In this document: in pieces, positions 28,204 to 35,171 of the stretch
Numbering within the stretch: the stretch's first letter is position 1
Layout: each line of letters begins with the position of its first letter
Assembly (NCBI GenBank): GCA_030066135.1
Contig: JASJCD010000005.1
Span: forward strand, 1 to 40,577
Direction of reading: 5' to 3'
DNA from: Desulfobacterales bacterium
GTDB taxonomy: Bacteria; Desulfobacterota; Desulfobacteria; Desulfobacterales; UBA5852
Length of the DNA: 40,577 nucleotides
Translations under genes and position numbers: made by a program
Notes under the pieces: model-generated
The model's input: only the letters and a program-made list of their open reading frames with translations
What the model was told of the DNA's origin: nothing
The model's database searches: none

Positions 28204-28279
28204 TGGAGCGGGCAACGAGATTCGAACTCGCGACACCAAGCTTGGGAAGCTTGTACTCTACCAGCTGAGCTATGCCCGC
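28204..28279 (-). tRNA. tRNA-Gly (anticodon CCC)
   Basis: A complete cloverleaf on the minus strand: acceptor GCGGGCA/TGCCCGC, D arm GCTC...GAGT, anticodon stem CAAGC/GCTTG enclosing the loop TTCCCAA (anticodon CCC), T arm GCGAG/CTCGT with TTCGAAT, discriminator T and an encoded CCA. It reads GGG glycine codons. It sits directly downstream of a merR-type gene and upstream of rimP, behind its own strong promoter. Confidence 0.97.
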
Positions 28280-28292
28280 TTCCGACCAACGT

Positions 28293-28321
28293 TAGTTAGG
28301 ACAAAAAACAGCCTTTGTCAA
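28293..28321 (-). promoter_or_regulatory. Strong sigma70 promoter for tRNA-Gly (and rimP operon)
   Basis: A perfect -35 TTGACA (28316-28321) and -10 TAACTA (28293-28298) are separated by 17 bases on the minus strand. The -10 ends 13 bases before the mature tRNA 5' end, placing the transcript start about 6 bases upstream of the tRNA. It lies just after the merR stop codon. Confidence 0.85.
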
Positions 28322-28335
28322 TAAGTTTTGGTGCG

Positions 28336-28671
28336 TTATTCAAGGAGTTGGCGGATGGTTCGCAGTTCCCGCTGGATGGCTTCCATTTCGGCCATCAGGT
28401 CGGCGCGTGTCAATCCCCGGTCGGCCTGCCGGAGATACTGGCGGGCCCCCTGAATGGTGAACCGTTGGTCGTGCAGGAGACGTTTGATGAGCAGGATGCG
28501 TTCGACATCGACTTTGCGGTAAAGACGCTGACCCGACTCCGTGCGGCGGGGTTTGACGGAGGGGAATTCGGTTTCCCAGAACCGCAGGACATAAGACGGC
28601 ACGCCGGCGATTTCGCTGACTTCGCCGATGCGAAAGTACAATTTTTCCGGTATGTTGGTTTCGGGCGGCAT
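28336..28671 (-). CDS. MerR-family transcriptional regulator
   Basis: A 111-residue protein with an N-terminal MerR-type winged helix (FRIGEVSEIAGVPSYVLRFW, then RTESGQRLYRKVDVERILLI) and a short C-terminal helix (EMEAIQRELRTIRQLLE) suited to dimerisation. There is no effector-binding domain and no cysteine cluster. In many proteobacteria a small MerR-like gene follows pheT (or ihfA), as here, with a 35-base gap. Its targets are not known. DNA binding is well supported; ligand sensing is not. Confidence 0.93.
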   Translation of the reverse strand: MPPETNIPEKLYFRIGEVSEIAGVPSYVLRFWETEFPSVKPRRTESGQRLYRKVDVERILLIKRLLHDQRFTIQGARQYLRQADRGLTRADLMAEMEAIQRELRTIRQLLE

Positions 28672-28706
28672 ATGACCCCGATCCGGAAAGGGTTGCAGGC
28701 CAGGGG

Positions 28707-31127
28707 TTACGTCGGCAACTGGGCTTGGAATACCTCCAGCAGCTGGGCGCTTATACGCTGGTGAATCGTGTTGACCGCCTCGTCCTCCAATGTGGCCTCG
28801 GACGAGCGATAGGTTACCCGCACGGACAAGCTCTTTTTGCCTGACGGAATCGGCGATCCCTCGAAAACATCGAAGATGCGCACATTCTCGACCAGGGCTT
28901 CACCGCTGTTGCGGATGTGCTGGCAGACGGCCTCGGCGGCCAGCACATGCGGGATGATAAGGGTGATGTCCCTGGCGACCGAGGGGAATTTCGGTATCGG
29001 TCGCGCTGTGATGCCGGCCGGGATCACGGCGTGCAGGCGCGCCACCGCAAGTTCGAATACGAACACCTGCTGTTTGAGGTTGAAGCGCGTGGTGACCGCC
29101 GGCGCCAGCGCCCCCAGAAAACCGATGGTCTGCCCATCGGCCATGACCGCGGCGGCGGCGCCTGCGCGCAAATAGGGCGCGGCATCCGCGGACGGTGCCT
29201 GGTATTCAACCGGACCGATGCGCAGCGCCTGCGTGAGGCTTTCAACCGTACCCTTGATGTCATAAAAATCGCAGGGCACGGGTTTGCCGTGCCAGGCCGT
29301 CTCGGTGCGGTCGCCCGTCCACAGGCCGGCGAGCATTTCTTCCTCCTGCGGCTGCATGTCAGGGCCGCAATCCGTAAACACCTTGCCGATTTCGAAGCAT
29401 TTGAGGCTTTTGACCTGGCGGGCCAGATTGCGACCCAAGGTTTCCAGGAGGCCCGGCACCAGGGAGGTCCGCATGACCCCCTGATCTTCGCTGATCGGGT
29501 TGAGAATCTTAACGCCGCGGCGGCGCGTGTCGTCCGCAGCCAACTGGAGGGCGTCGGCGGCATCGGCACGGATGAAGCTGTAGTTGACCGTCTCCGTGAA
29601 ACCCTGGCCGGTCATGAGCTGGCGCAGGTAAAGCTTCGTCTGGCGCAGGGGGTTCTGCCGGGCGCTGCCGGCGGCGATATGCGGCATGCGCGTGGGGATG
29701 CGGTCATAACCCCAGGTGCGGGCCACCTCTTCCATGATATCCTCGGGTTGGGTCAGGTCGACGCGGAAAGAAGGCGGCGTTGCCGTGATGCGGTCTTCGC
29801 CGGGCGCACCGGTTTCGGTTTCGATGCCGATGGCGGCAAGCAGGCGGCTGATGTCGGATCCGTCAAGGTCGGTACCCAGCAGGCGATTGGTGGCGGCGAT
29901 GCTCAGGGCGATGGGGCTCACGGGTTGGGCGCCGGGGTGGGCATCGATGGTGCCGGCCACCAGCTGGCCGCGGCCGAGTTCGGCGATCAGCCGCGCGGCC
30001 CGGTCGAGCGCCGCGAGCGTACCGTCCGGATCGACTCCGCGCTCGAACCGGTGGGAGGCCTCCGTGTGCAGACCGAGCGCCTTGGCGGTCTTGCGGATGC
30101 TCACGGGGTTGAAGCAGGCGCTTTCCAGTAAAATGTTCCGGGTGGTGTTTTCGACCTCCGAATTGAGCCCTCCCATGACACCGCCGATGGCCACCGGTTT
30201 ATCACCGTCGCAGATCATCAGCATTTCCCCGTCGAGGCGGCGTTCCTTGTTGTCCAGCGAGACGAACACTTCTCCCGGTCGGGCCCGCCGCACCACGATA
30301 CGCTGGCCCGCGAGGTGATCGAAATCAAACGCATGCAAAGGCTGGCCCATTTCAAGCATCACGAAATTAGTGATATCGACGATGTTGTTGATGGGCCGTT
30401 GTCCCACCGAGCGCAGGCGCTCCTGCAGCCATTCCGGCGAGGGGCCGACAGTTACATTCTCAATCAGTCGCGCCGCATAGCGCGGGCAGAGATCGGGGTC
30501 TTCGATGGTGACCGTGGTCTTGTCTTGGATGGCCTCTCCGTCCCCTTCGGCGCCAGTATCCGGAAGGGTCAGCGGCTGATCCGAGAAAGCTGCAATTTCC
30601 CGGGCAACGCCGACCATGCTCAGGCAGTCCGGGCGGTTGGGGGTCAGGTCGATATCCAGCACGTGATCGCTCAGATCGAGGGCGGCCGCCAGGGGGGCGC
30701 CCAGCGGCAGATCGTCGGGCAGCACCCAGATGCCGCTGTGGTCGCTGCCGAGTTCCAGCTCCGCCCGGCTGCAGATCATACCGCCCGAGGCCACGCCGCG
30801 GATCGTGGCGGCTCGGATCTCACGGCCGTCCGGCAATATCGTACCGGGAAGCGCCAGAGGCACGAGCTGCCCCGCAGCCACATTCGGCGCCCCGCAGATC
30901 ACATCCGCCTGAATGTCGCCGGTCGATAGCTTACAGCATGTCAGTTTGTCGGCATTGGGGTGGGGTGCGACCACTTCCACGCGCGCAACCTGGACGGTAT
31001 CGAGATATTCAAAGCGATCTTCGATCGTGTCGACTTCCAGACCGACCATGGTCAGCTTTTGGGCCAACTGCGCCACGTCGTCCACCAGCGGGACGTATGC
31101 CTTCAACCAACTCAGACTGACTTTCAT
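28707..31127 (-). CDS. pheT: Phenylalanyl-tRNA synthetase beta subunit
   Basis: An 806-residue beta chain of normal length. It has an N-terminal tRNA-binding (EMAP-like) domain (VARVEVVAPHPNADKLTCCK), a B3/B4 editing module (IVDITNFVMLEMGQPLHAFD), a B5 domain, the catalytic-like core and a C-terminal ferredoxin-like anticodon-binding domain (FPSVARDITLIIPHVLAAEA). With PheS it charges tRNA-Phe as an alpha2beta2 enzyme and edits tyrosine errors. Its ATG begins one base after the pheS stop codon, so the two are translationally coupled. Confidence 0.97.
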   Translation of the reverse strand: MKVSLSWLKAYVPLVDDVAQLAQKLTMVGLEVDTIEDRFEYLDTVQVARVEVVAPHPNADKLTCCKLSTGDIQADVICGAPNVAAGQLVPLALPGTILPDGREIRAATIRGVASGGMICSRAELELGSDHSGIWVLPDDLPLGAPLAAALDLSDHVLDIDLTPNRPDCLSMVGVAREIAAFSDQPLTLPDTGAEGDGEAIQDKTTVTIEDPDLCPRYAARLIENVTVGPSPEWLQERLRSVGQRPINNIVDITNFVMLEMGQPLHAFDFDHLAGQRIVVRRARPGEVFVSLDNKERRLDGEMLMICDGDKPVAIGGVMGGLNSEVENTTRNILLESACFNPVSIRKTAKALGLHTEASHRFERGVDPDGTLAALDRAARLIAELGRGQLVAGTIDAHPGAQPVSPIALSIAATNRLLGTDLDGSDISRLLAAIGIETETGAPGEDRITATPPSFRVDLTQPEDIMEEVARTWGYDRIPTRMPHIAAGSARQNPLRQTKLYLRQLMTGQGFTETVNYSFIRADAADALQLAADDTRRRGVKILNPISEDQGVMRTSLVPGLLETLGRNLARQVKSLKCFEIGKVFTDCGPDMQPQEEEMLAGLWTGDRTETAWHGKPVPCDFYDIKGTVESLTQALRIGPVEYQAPSADAAPYLRAGAAAAVMADGQTIGFLGALAPAVTTRFNLKQQVFVFELAVARLHAVIPAGITARPIPKFPSVARDITLIIPHVLAAEAVCQHIRNSGEALVENVRIFDVFEGSPIPSGKKSLSVRVTYRSSEATLEDEAVNTIHQRISAQLLEVFQAQLPT

Positions 31128-31128
31128 G

Positions 31129-32139
31129 CTAGAACTGCCTCAGAAATCGCATATCGTTATTGAAGAATTTGCGGATATCGTCGATGCCGTACTTGAGCAT
31201 GGCGATACGCTCCACGCCCATTCCAAAGGCGAATCCGGTGTAGCGCGCCGTATCGTAGCCCACACTGCGGAACACGTTGGGATGTACCATGCCGGAGCCC
31301 AGGATCTCGAGCCACCCCGACTGACCGCAGACGCGGCAGCCCGCACCCCGGCACATGACGCACAGGATGTCGACTTCCGCACTGGGTTCGGTAAAGGGGA
31401 AAAAGCTGGGGCGGAACCGCAGCGACGTGTCGCTGTCGAACATTTCATGCACGAACGCGGTCAGCGTGCCCTTGAGGTCGGCGAACGAGACGTTTTCATC
31501 CACCAGCAGACCCTCGACCTGATGAAACATCGGGGTGTGGGTCAGATCGGAATCACAGCGGAAAACTTTACCCGGTGCGATGACCGCCACGGGTGGGGAC
31601 TGCTTTTCCATGACCCGGATCTGCATGGGCGAGGTCTGGGTTCGCAGGACGATGTTGTCCGATATATAGAAAGTGTCCTGCATATCCCGGGCCGGGTGGT
31701 ATTTGGGGACATTGAGGGCTTCGAAGTTATAATAATCGGTCTCCACCTCCGGGCCCTCGGCCACACTGAACCCCATGCGCTCCAGGATGCTGCAGATTTC
31801 CTGGGTGATCTGGCTGATTGGATGGGTGTGGCCCGGCGTGGCGCGACGTCCGGGCAGGGAGATATCGATCGGCGTGTCGTTTTCCGGGCGATCCTTGCCA
31901 GAGAGGTTTTTTTTGGCCTGCTTCACGGCCGCCTCGAGCGATTTCTTCGCCTCGTTGGCCTGTTTTCCGGCGGCCGCACGCTCCTCCGGCGGCAACTGGG
32001 CAATGTTGCGCAGGAAACCGGTCAGGGCCCCTTTGCGCCCCAGAAAACGAATGGCCACCGCCTCGATGTCCTTTTCATTGCGGGCGGATGCGAGGGCCGT
32101 TTGGGCTTCGGCCTCAATCTGACGAATTGCTTGTATCAC
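31129..32139 (-). CDS. pheS: Phenylalanyl-tRNA synthetase alpha subunit
   Basis: A 336-residue class II synthetase catalytic subunit. An N-terminal coiled coil (about 1-90) precedes the core, where GRRATPGHTHPISQ, HPARDMQDTFYI, FRCDSDLTHTPMFHQVEGL and the motif-3 region GFAFGMGVERIAMLKYGI are seen. It activates phenylalanine with ATP and transfers it to tRNA. The start codon is GTG; no in-frame ATG fits the family's N-terminus. It lies downstream of a terminator that follows rplT. Confidence 0.97.
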   Translation of the reverse strand: MIQAIRQIEAEAQTALASARNEKDIEAVAIRFLGRKGALTGFLRNIAQLPPEERAAAGKQANEAKKSLEAAVKQAKKNLSGKDRPENDTPIDISLPGRRATPGHTHPISQITQEICSILERMGFSVAEGPEVETDYYNFEALNVPKYHPARDMQDTFYISDNIVLRTQTSPMQIRVMEKQSPPVAVIAPGKVFRCDSDLTHTPMFHQVEGLLVDENVSFADLKGTLTAFVHEMFDSDTSLRFRPSFFPFTEPSAEVDILCVMCRGAGCRVCGQSGWLEILGSGMVHPNVFRSVGYDTARYTGFAFGMGVERIAMLKYGIDDIRKFFNNDMRFLRQF

Positions 32140-32181
32140 GTTGACGCCCCGGTTGGGTTTCGGATCAGGTTCGCGGTCTGC

Positions 32182-32228
32182 AAAAAAGGGGACGCGCGGC
32201 CTATTGCATCCAGCCGCCGGTCCCCTTT
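32182..32228 (-). terminator. Intrinsic terminator between rplT and pheS
   Basis: On the minus strand a 9-bp stem (AAAGGGGAC/GTCCCCTTT) encloses an inner GCGGC/GCCGC stem and is followed by a run of six T. It begins 17 bases after the rplT stop codon. No phenylalanine-rich leader peptide was seen, so it is more likely a partial terminator than a pheL-type attenuator. Confidence 0.88.
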
Positions 32229-32244
32229 ATCGAAGAAATCGAGA

Positions 32245-32595
32245 CTAGAGTTGCTGCGAGGCCAATGAAGCGATCTGGGAAAACCCGGCCGGGTCGGAAA
32301 TGGCAAGTTCCGCCAGAACCTTGCGATCCAGTTCGATACCCGCTTTCTTAAGGCCGTTCATCATGCGGCTGTAGGACAGGTCGTTCATACGGGCCGCTGC
32401 ATTGATGCGGGTGATCCAGAGGCGTCGAAAATCACGTTTGCGCGCACGCCGGTCTCGGTAGGAATACATCAGCGCCTTGTCGACGGCGTCCGACGCGGTG
32501 CGAATCAGCTTGCTGCGCCCGCCTCGGAACCCCTTGGCCAGTTTTAGAATTTTTTTTCGTCGCTTCCGGGCTTTGAACCCTCTTTTTACTCGCAT
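32245..32595 (-). CDS. rplT: 50S ribosomal protein L20
   Basis: A 116-residue L20 of normal length. The basic N-terminus ([20 protein letters not shown]) and the core [20 protein letters not shown] are invariant landmarks. It nucleates 50S assembly on 23S rRNA and in several bacteria represses its own operon by binding the mRNA leader. It follows rpmI by about 108 bases, in which a hairpin is seen. Confidence 0.98.
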   Translation of the reverse strand: MRVKRGFKARKRRKKILKLAKGFRGGRSKLIRTASDAVDKALMYSYRDRRARKRDFRRLWITRINAAARMNDLSYSRMMNGLKKAGIELDRKVLAELAISDPAGFSQIASLASQQL

Positions 32596-32615
32596 GCTCG
32601 TTCTCCTTCAATGGG

Positions 32616-32642
32616 CGGTCCCGCAGATCTTACCTGCGACCG
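32616..32642 (-). promoter_or_regulatory. Stem-loop between rpmI and rplT, possible L20 site
   Basis: On the minus strand CGGT and GCAG pair with CTGC and ACCG around a 7-base loop, giving a two-part stem with an internal bulge just upstream of the rplT ribosome site. Bulged stems that mimic the 23S rRNA site are known L20 targets in other bacteria. Whether this one is such a site is untested. Confidence 0.35.
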
Positions 32643-32703
32643 AAGGGCAACCTGGGGGCTGCTTCCCGGCCCAAACGGTCTGCGGCCGTCCGCGCCGCCG
32701 CTA

Positions 32704-32901
32704 TCACCCGTTGGGCAGCAGCAGTTTAATTTCCCTGGTATTGGTCTTGTCGATGATCTGGGCCTTGCGCAAGGCACGCTTACGTTTGCGTGACTTTTTG
32801 GTCAGAATGTGGCTGGCATGTGATTTGGAAAACACATACTTGCCTGTTCCGGTTTTCTTAAACCGTTTGGCTGCGGCCCGATTGGTTTTGATTTTCGGCA
32901 T
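32704..32901 (-). CDS. rpmI: 50S ribosomal protein L35
   Basis: A 65-residue L35, beginning [20 protein letters not shown] and containing the conserved [17 protein letters not shown] segment. It is a small basic protein of the large subunit. The ATG at 32901 is preceded by GAGGAG; a longer in-frame reading lacks family similarity. It lies between infC and rplT in the standard order, with a terminator-like hairpin upstream. Confidence 0.97.
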   Translation of the reverse strand: MPKIKTNRAAAKRFKKTGTGKYVFSKSHASHILTKKSRKRKRALRKAQIIDKTNTREIKLLLPNG

Positions 32902-32988
32902 CTTTCGTTTCTCCTCATATCGTCGTCGAGCGGCAAGGGCTCGCGGTCTGGCCGATTTAATTTCCAGGCCACCCGGCGATGGCCATCC

Positions 32989-33035
32989 AAAAAAAAGCTG
33001 TGGCGCGGCCATTTCGAACAGGGCCCACGCCAGCT
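32989..33035 (-). terminator. Intrinsic terminator/attenuator between infC and rpmI
   Basis: On the minus strand AGCTG pairs with CAGCT, and after a 2-base bulge GCGTGG pairs with CGCGCC (one G-U), followed by a run of eight T ending at 32989. It lies 88 bases after the infC stop and 88 bases before rpmI, inside an operon normally transcribed as one unit, so an attenuator role is likely. A second small hairpin, CACCC/GGGTG, lies nearer infC. Confidence 0.8.
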
Positions 33036-33122
33036 CATTCGAAGTCGTTGTATCCGGCAAATATCACCACCCGCGCGTGGGTGATGCTTGTGTATAGATC
33101 GGCGCGCCTTGCGCTTTGGCGG

Positions 33123-33662
33123 CTATTTCGGTGAGAGCACCATCATCATGGTCCGACCCTCAAATTTGGGGTACTGCTCAACCACGGCGATATCCTCGAA
33201 TTCCGCCGCAATGCGCTGGAGCAGTTCCCGGCCGCGGTCTGAAAGCGTTATTTCACGGCCCCGGAAAAGGACGGTAACCTTGACCTTGTCCTTTTTGCCA
33301 AGAAATTTTCGAATATGGCCCATTTTAACCTGAAGATCATGGTCACCGGTTTTGGGGCGGACCTTGATCTCTTTGACCTGGAAAGTGGTCTGTTTTTTCT
33401 TGGCTTCCTGTTTTTTCTTGGTCTGCTCGTATTTATAACGCCCATAATCCATAATTTTGCAAACCGGCGGGTTTGCATTGGGCGAAACCTCCACTAGATC
33501 AAGGCCGAGATCGGCAGCGGTTTTCAATGCCGCTTCAATCGGTACGACACCGATCTGTTCTCCATCCGGATCGATCACCCTGACTTCACGGGCCCGGATC
33601 TTGCGGTTGATATTGGTCATGTCCGATCGGTTTGGCCGAAATGGTCTTCTTGGCTGAGCTAT
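33123..33662 (-). CDS. infC: Translation initiation factor IF-3, probable AUA start
   Basis: A 179-residue IF-3. Family landmarks are NRKIRAREVRVIDPDGEQIG, VEVSPNANPPVCKIMDYGRY and the C-terminal GHIRKFLGKKDKVKVTVLFR. It binds the 30S subunit and checks start codons. No ATG, GTG or TTG has a ribosome site at a usable distance. A strong GGGAGGTG sequence is placed correctly for an ATA codon at 33660-33662, giving a protein that starts M(A)QPRRPFRPNR. E. coli infC also uses a rare start (AUU) that IF-3 itself discriminates against. The internal ATG at 33620 has no ribosome site. Confidence 0.93.
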   Translation of the reverse strand: MAQPRRPFRPNRSDMTNINRKIRAREVRVIDPDGEQIGVVPIEAALKTAADLGLDLVEVSPNANPPVCKIMDYGRYKYEQTKKKQEAKKKQTTFQVKEIKVRPKTGDHDLQVKMGHIRKFLGKKDKVKVTVLFRGREITLSDRGRELLQRIAAEFEDIAVVEQYPKFEGRTMMMVLSPK

Positions 33663-33675
33663 ACGTTCACCTCCC
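33663..33675 (-). promoter_or_regulatory. Ribosome binding site deciding the infC start
   Basis: The minus strand reads GGGAGGTG, then five bases, then ATA. GGAGG to ATA spacing is 7 bases, which is ideal. The nearest TTG lies on the other side of this site and so cannot use it. Confidence 0.75.
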
Positions 33676-33811
33676 AACGGAATAGGGTTTCATTTTTTTA
33701 CTAACTGCCGGGGATCTGGGGCCGGTGGCCGCCTTCCCCTCCGAATTGCTAAGGGGAAATCTCCGGGGGGCAATACGAAATTGTAACCAATCGCAGAGAT
33801 CGGAGAAGAGG

Positions 33812-33840
33812 CATATATAGGACAAACTTAGGAAACGCAA
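33812..33840 (-). promoter_or_regulatory. Probable promoter of the infC-rpmI-rplT operon
   Basis: TTGCGT (33835-33840) and TATATG (33812-33817) are separated by 17 bases on the minus strand. This leaves a leader of about 140 bases before infC that contains a TTCCCC/GGGGAA stem-loop. The -35 box is embedded in the first copy of a tandem repeat. Confidence 0.6.
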
Positions 33841-33862
33841 GTAAAAAATGCAAGTAAAAAAT
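33837..33862. repeat. Tandem 13-bp repeat at the infC promoter
   Basis: Two exact copies of GCAAGTAAAAAAT follow each other directly at 33837-33849 and 33850-33862. They overlap and extend upstream of the -35 box. The A/T-rich parts lie where an UP element would be. Confidence 0.9.
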
Positions 33863-33932
33863 CTCGTGGATCAGGCGGGTTTCGACGACGTGGATATCGA
33901 TGCCGACAGGTCCTTCAGTTTGTTGGGGCCAC

Positions 33933-34436
33933 CTATTCCTGGGCCAGGGTGTATTCGGCCAGTAAGCTGTCACGCCAATAGTCATTTTGCGGATCGGAAA
34001 AGAAGGCTTTGAAACGCGCCAGGCTTTCCCGGCGCAATACGCCGCCCAGGACCCGGGGGCGCTGCCGGCGGTAAAGGGGCGGCAGACGCTCCAGGTCACA
34101 ATTCGTGCCGCCCCCCATGGCATCTTCATACGCGTAGACGATGGTGCCGATGCCCGCCAGCATAAGCGCCGCAAAGCACATCAGGCAGGGTTCCATCGTG
34201 CTGTACAGGGTGAGATGCTGCGGCGGAAGATCATCCGGGTGTTCCACCAGGCGTCGCAAGGCCTGCATTTCGGCATGATCAAGCTCGTTGCGCTGATCCC
34301 TGCGGCTGGCCTGCCGGGAACCGCTGGCAACCACACGGCCGGCATAGACCAGGATGCAGCCGACCGGGAATTCGTTGGCGGCCATGGCTTTGTCGGCTTC
34401 GACCAGGGCCAGGCGCATGAAATATTCATGGTCCAT
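33933..34436 (-). CDS. tadA: TadA-like zinc-dependent nucleoside deaminase
   Basis: A 167-residue protein of the cytidine/adenosine deaminase fold. The catalytic HAE lies at 54-56 (ELDHAEMQAL) and the zinc motif is EPCLMC (82-87). VGCILVYAGRVVASG is typical of the TadA branch, which makes inosine at tRNA wobble position 34. The C-terminal half is more divergent than in standard TadA, so a related base deaminase (for example guanine deaminase) remains possible. It lies 39 bases downstream of the HsdR-N-like gene and upstream of the infC operon promoter. Confidence 0.82.
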   Translation of the reverse strand: MDHEYFMRLALVEADKAMAANEFPVGCILVYAGRVVASGSRQASRRDQRNELDHAEMQALRRLVEHPDDLPPQHLTLYSTMEPCLMCFAALMLAGIGTIVYAYEDAMGGGTNCDLERLPPLYRRQRPRVLGGVLRRESLARFKAFFSDPQNDYWRDSLLAEYTLAQE

Positions 34437-34475
34437 TCGGGCTATCGTTCCATGCCGTGATCGATGGCACCGTCT

Positions 34476-35012
34476 TCAGGATTCATAATCGCATACCGTG
34501 TCGTCGCAGGGGCAGCGCCCATCGACTTCATAGGCCATCAGGATACGGGCCGCCATCGTCATCTGCCAGGGCGTTACGCGCAGTTCCGGGTGCGCCGCCA
34601 GTTTTTCGACCAGGGTGCGGTAATCCCAGATACCTGCCAGGCCCTGGTTTTCAAGGGTGCGGTTCCGATTGTCGAGCCAATGGGCGTCTTCACCGTTGGT
34701 GACGATGCTGAAGGGCACGACGTGCGGCGCCACCAGCCGGGCCGCCGCATAGGCGACCTGATGCCGCGTGACCAGCGAACCGGGACCGTATTTAATGAGC
34801 AAGGCGATGCGATCCTCGTGTTTGACCACGAAATCCAGCCGGATGCGCGCCGAGCGGTCATCCACATCCAGACGGATGGGGAAGCGCGGATGAATCGCCT
34901 CGCGCCGGTAGCCCTTGGTGTCGATGAGCAGGCGGGCAATGCGCTGCCGATAGCGTTCGTCATGGGTATCCGGAAGCGTCTGGCCGGTAACCAGATCCGT
35001 CAGCTCCCCCAT
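34476..35012 (-). CDS. Orphan HsdR N-terminal-like protein, degraded nuclease motif
   Basis: A 178-residue protein resembling the N-terminal domain of type I restriction subunit HsdR, with no helicase part. The opening reads MGELTDLVTGQTLPDTHDER, and RQRIARLLIDTKGYRRE matches the family's first helix. The PD-(D/E)xK core is altered: the Asp is kept in IRLDFVV, but the expected E-x-K reads LLIKYGPGS, so the acidic residue is missing and cleavage is unlikely. The ATG at 35012 is preferred to an upstream GTG (35033) because it fits the family start. Small orphan proteins of this type are common in Desulfobacterota; their role is unknown. Confidence 0.75.
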   Translation of the reverse strand: MGELTDLVTGQTLPDTHDERYRQRIARLLIDTKGYRREAIHPRFPIRLDVDDRSARIRLDFVVKHEDRIALLIKYGPGSLVTRHQVAYAAARLVAPHVVPFSIVTNGEDAHWLDNRNRTLENQGLAGIWDYRTLVEKLAAHPELRVTPWQMTMAARILMAYEVDGRCPCDDTVCDYES

Positions 35013-35070
35013 TATAAGGTGATGTCCACCCACTTTGGCCCCTGCATGTTGTTGCCGCCAGCTTTAGTGC

Positions 35071-35099
35071 TTTACAATATCCGTCCGGGACGGATAATA
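35071..35099 (+). promoter_or_regulatory. Probable dgt promoter
   Basis: TTTACA (35071-35076) and GATAAT (35093-35098) are separated by 16 bases (17 if ATAATA is used). The spacer is almost entirely a palindrome. The dgt start codon lies about 73 bases beyond the -10. Confidence 0.65.
35078..35096. promoter_or_regulatory. Perfect 19-bp palindrome, operator-like
   Basis: TATCCGTCC, a central G and GGACGGATA form a perfect inverted repeat with 9-bp arms. It lies between the -35 and -10 boxes of the dgt promoter, in a gap shared with the divergent HsdR-N-like gene. I do not recognise the regulator. No second copy was noticed in the window. Confidence 0.85.
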
Positions 35100-35171
35100 T
35101 CGGAAACGCCTGCGCAGCCTAAGCTGTGCGGTGTGTTCCAAAGTTAGCGTCAACCGCAAACGGTGTAAACC

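Noticed and set aside
32182-32228. A pheL-type phenylalanine attenuator before pheST
   Set aside because: Only 17 bases separate the rplT stop from the terminator, and no leader peptide with Phe codons is present.
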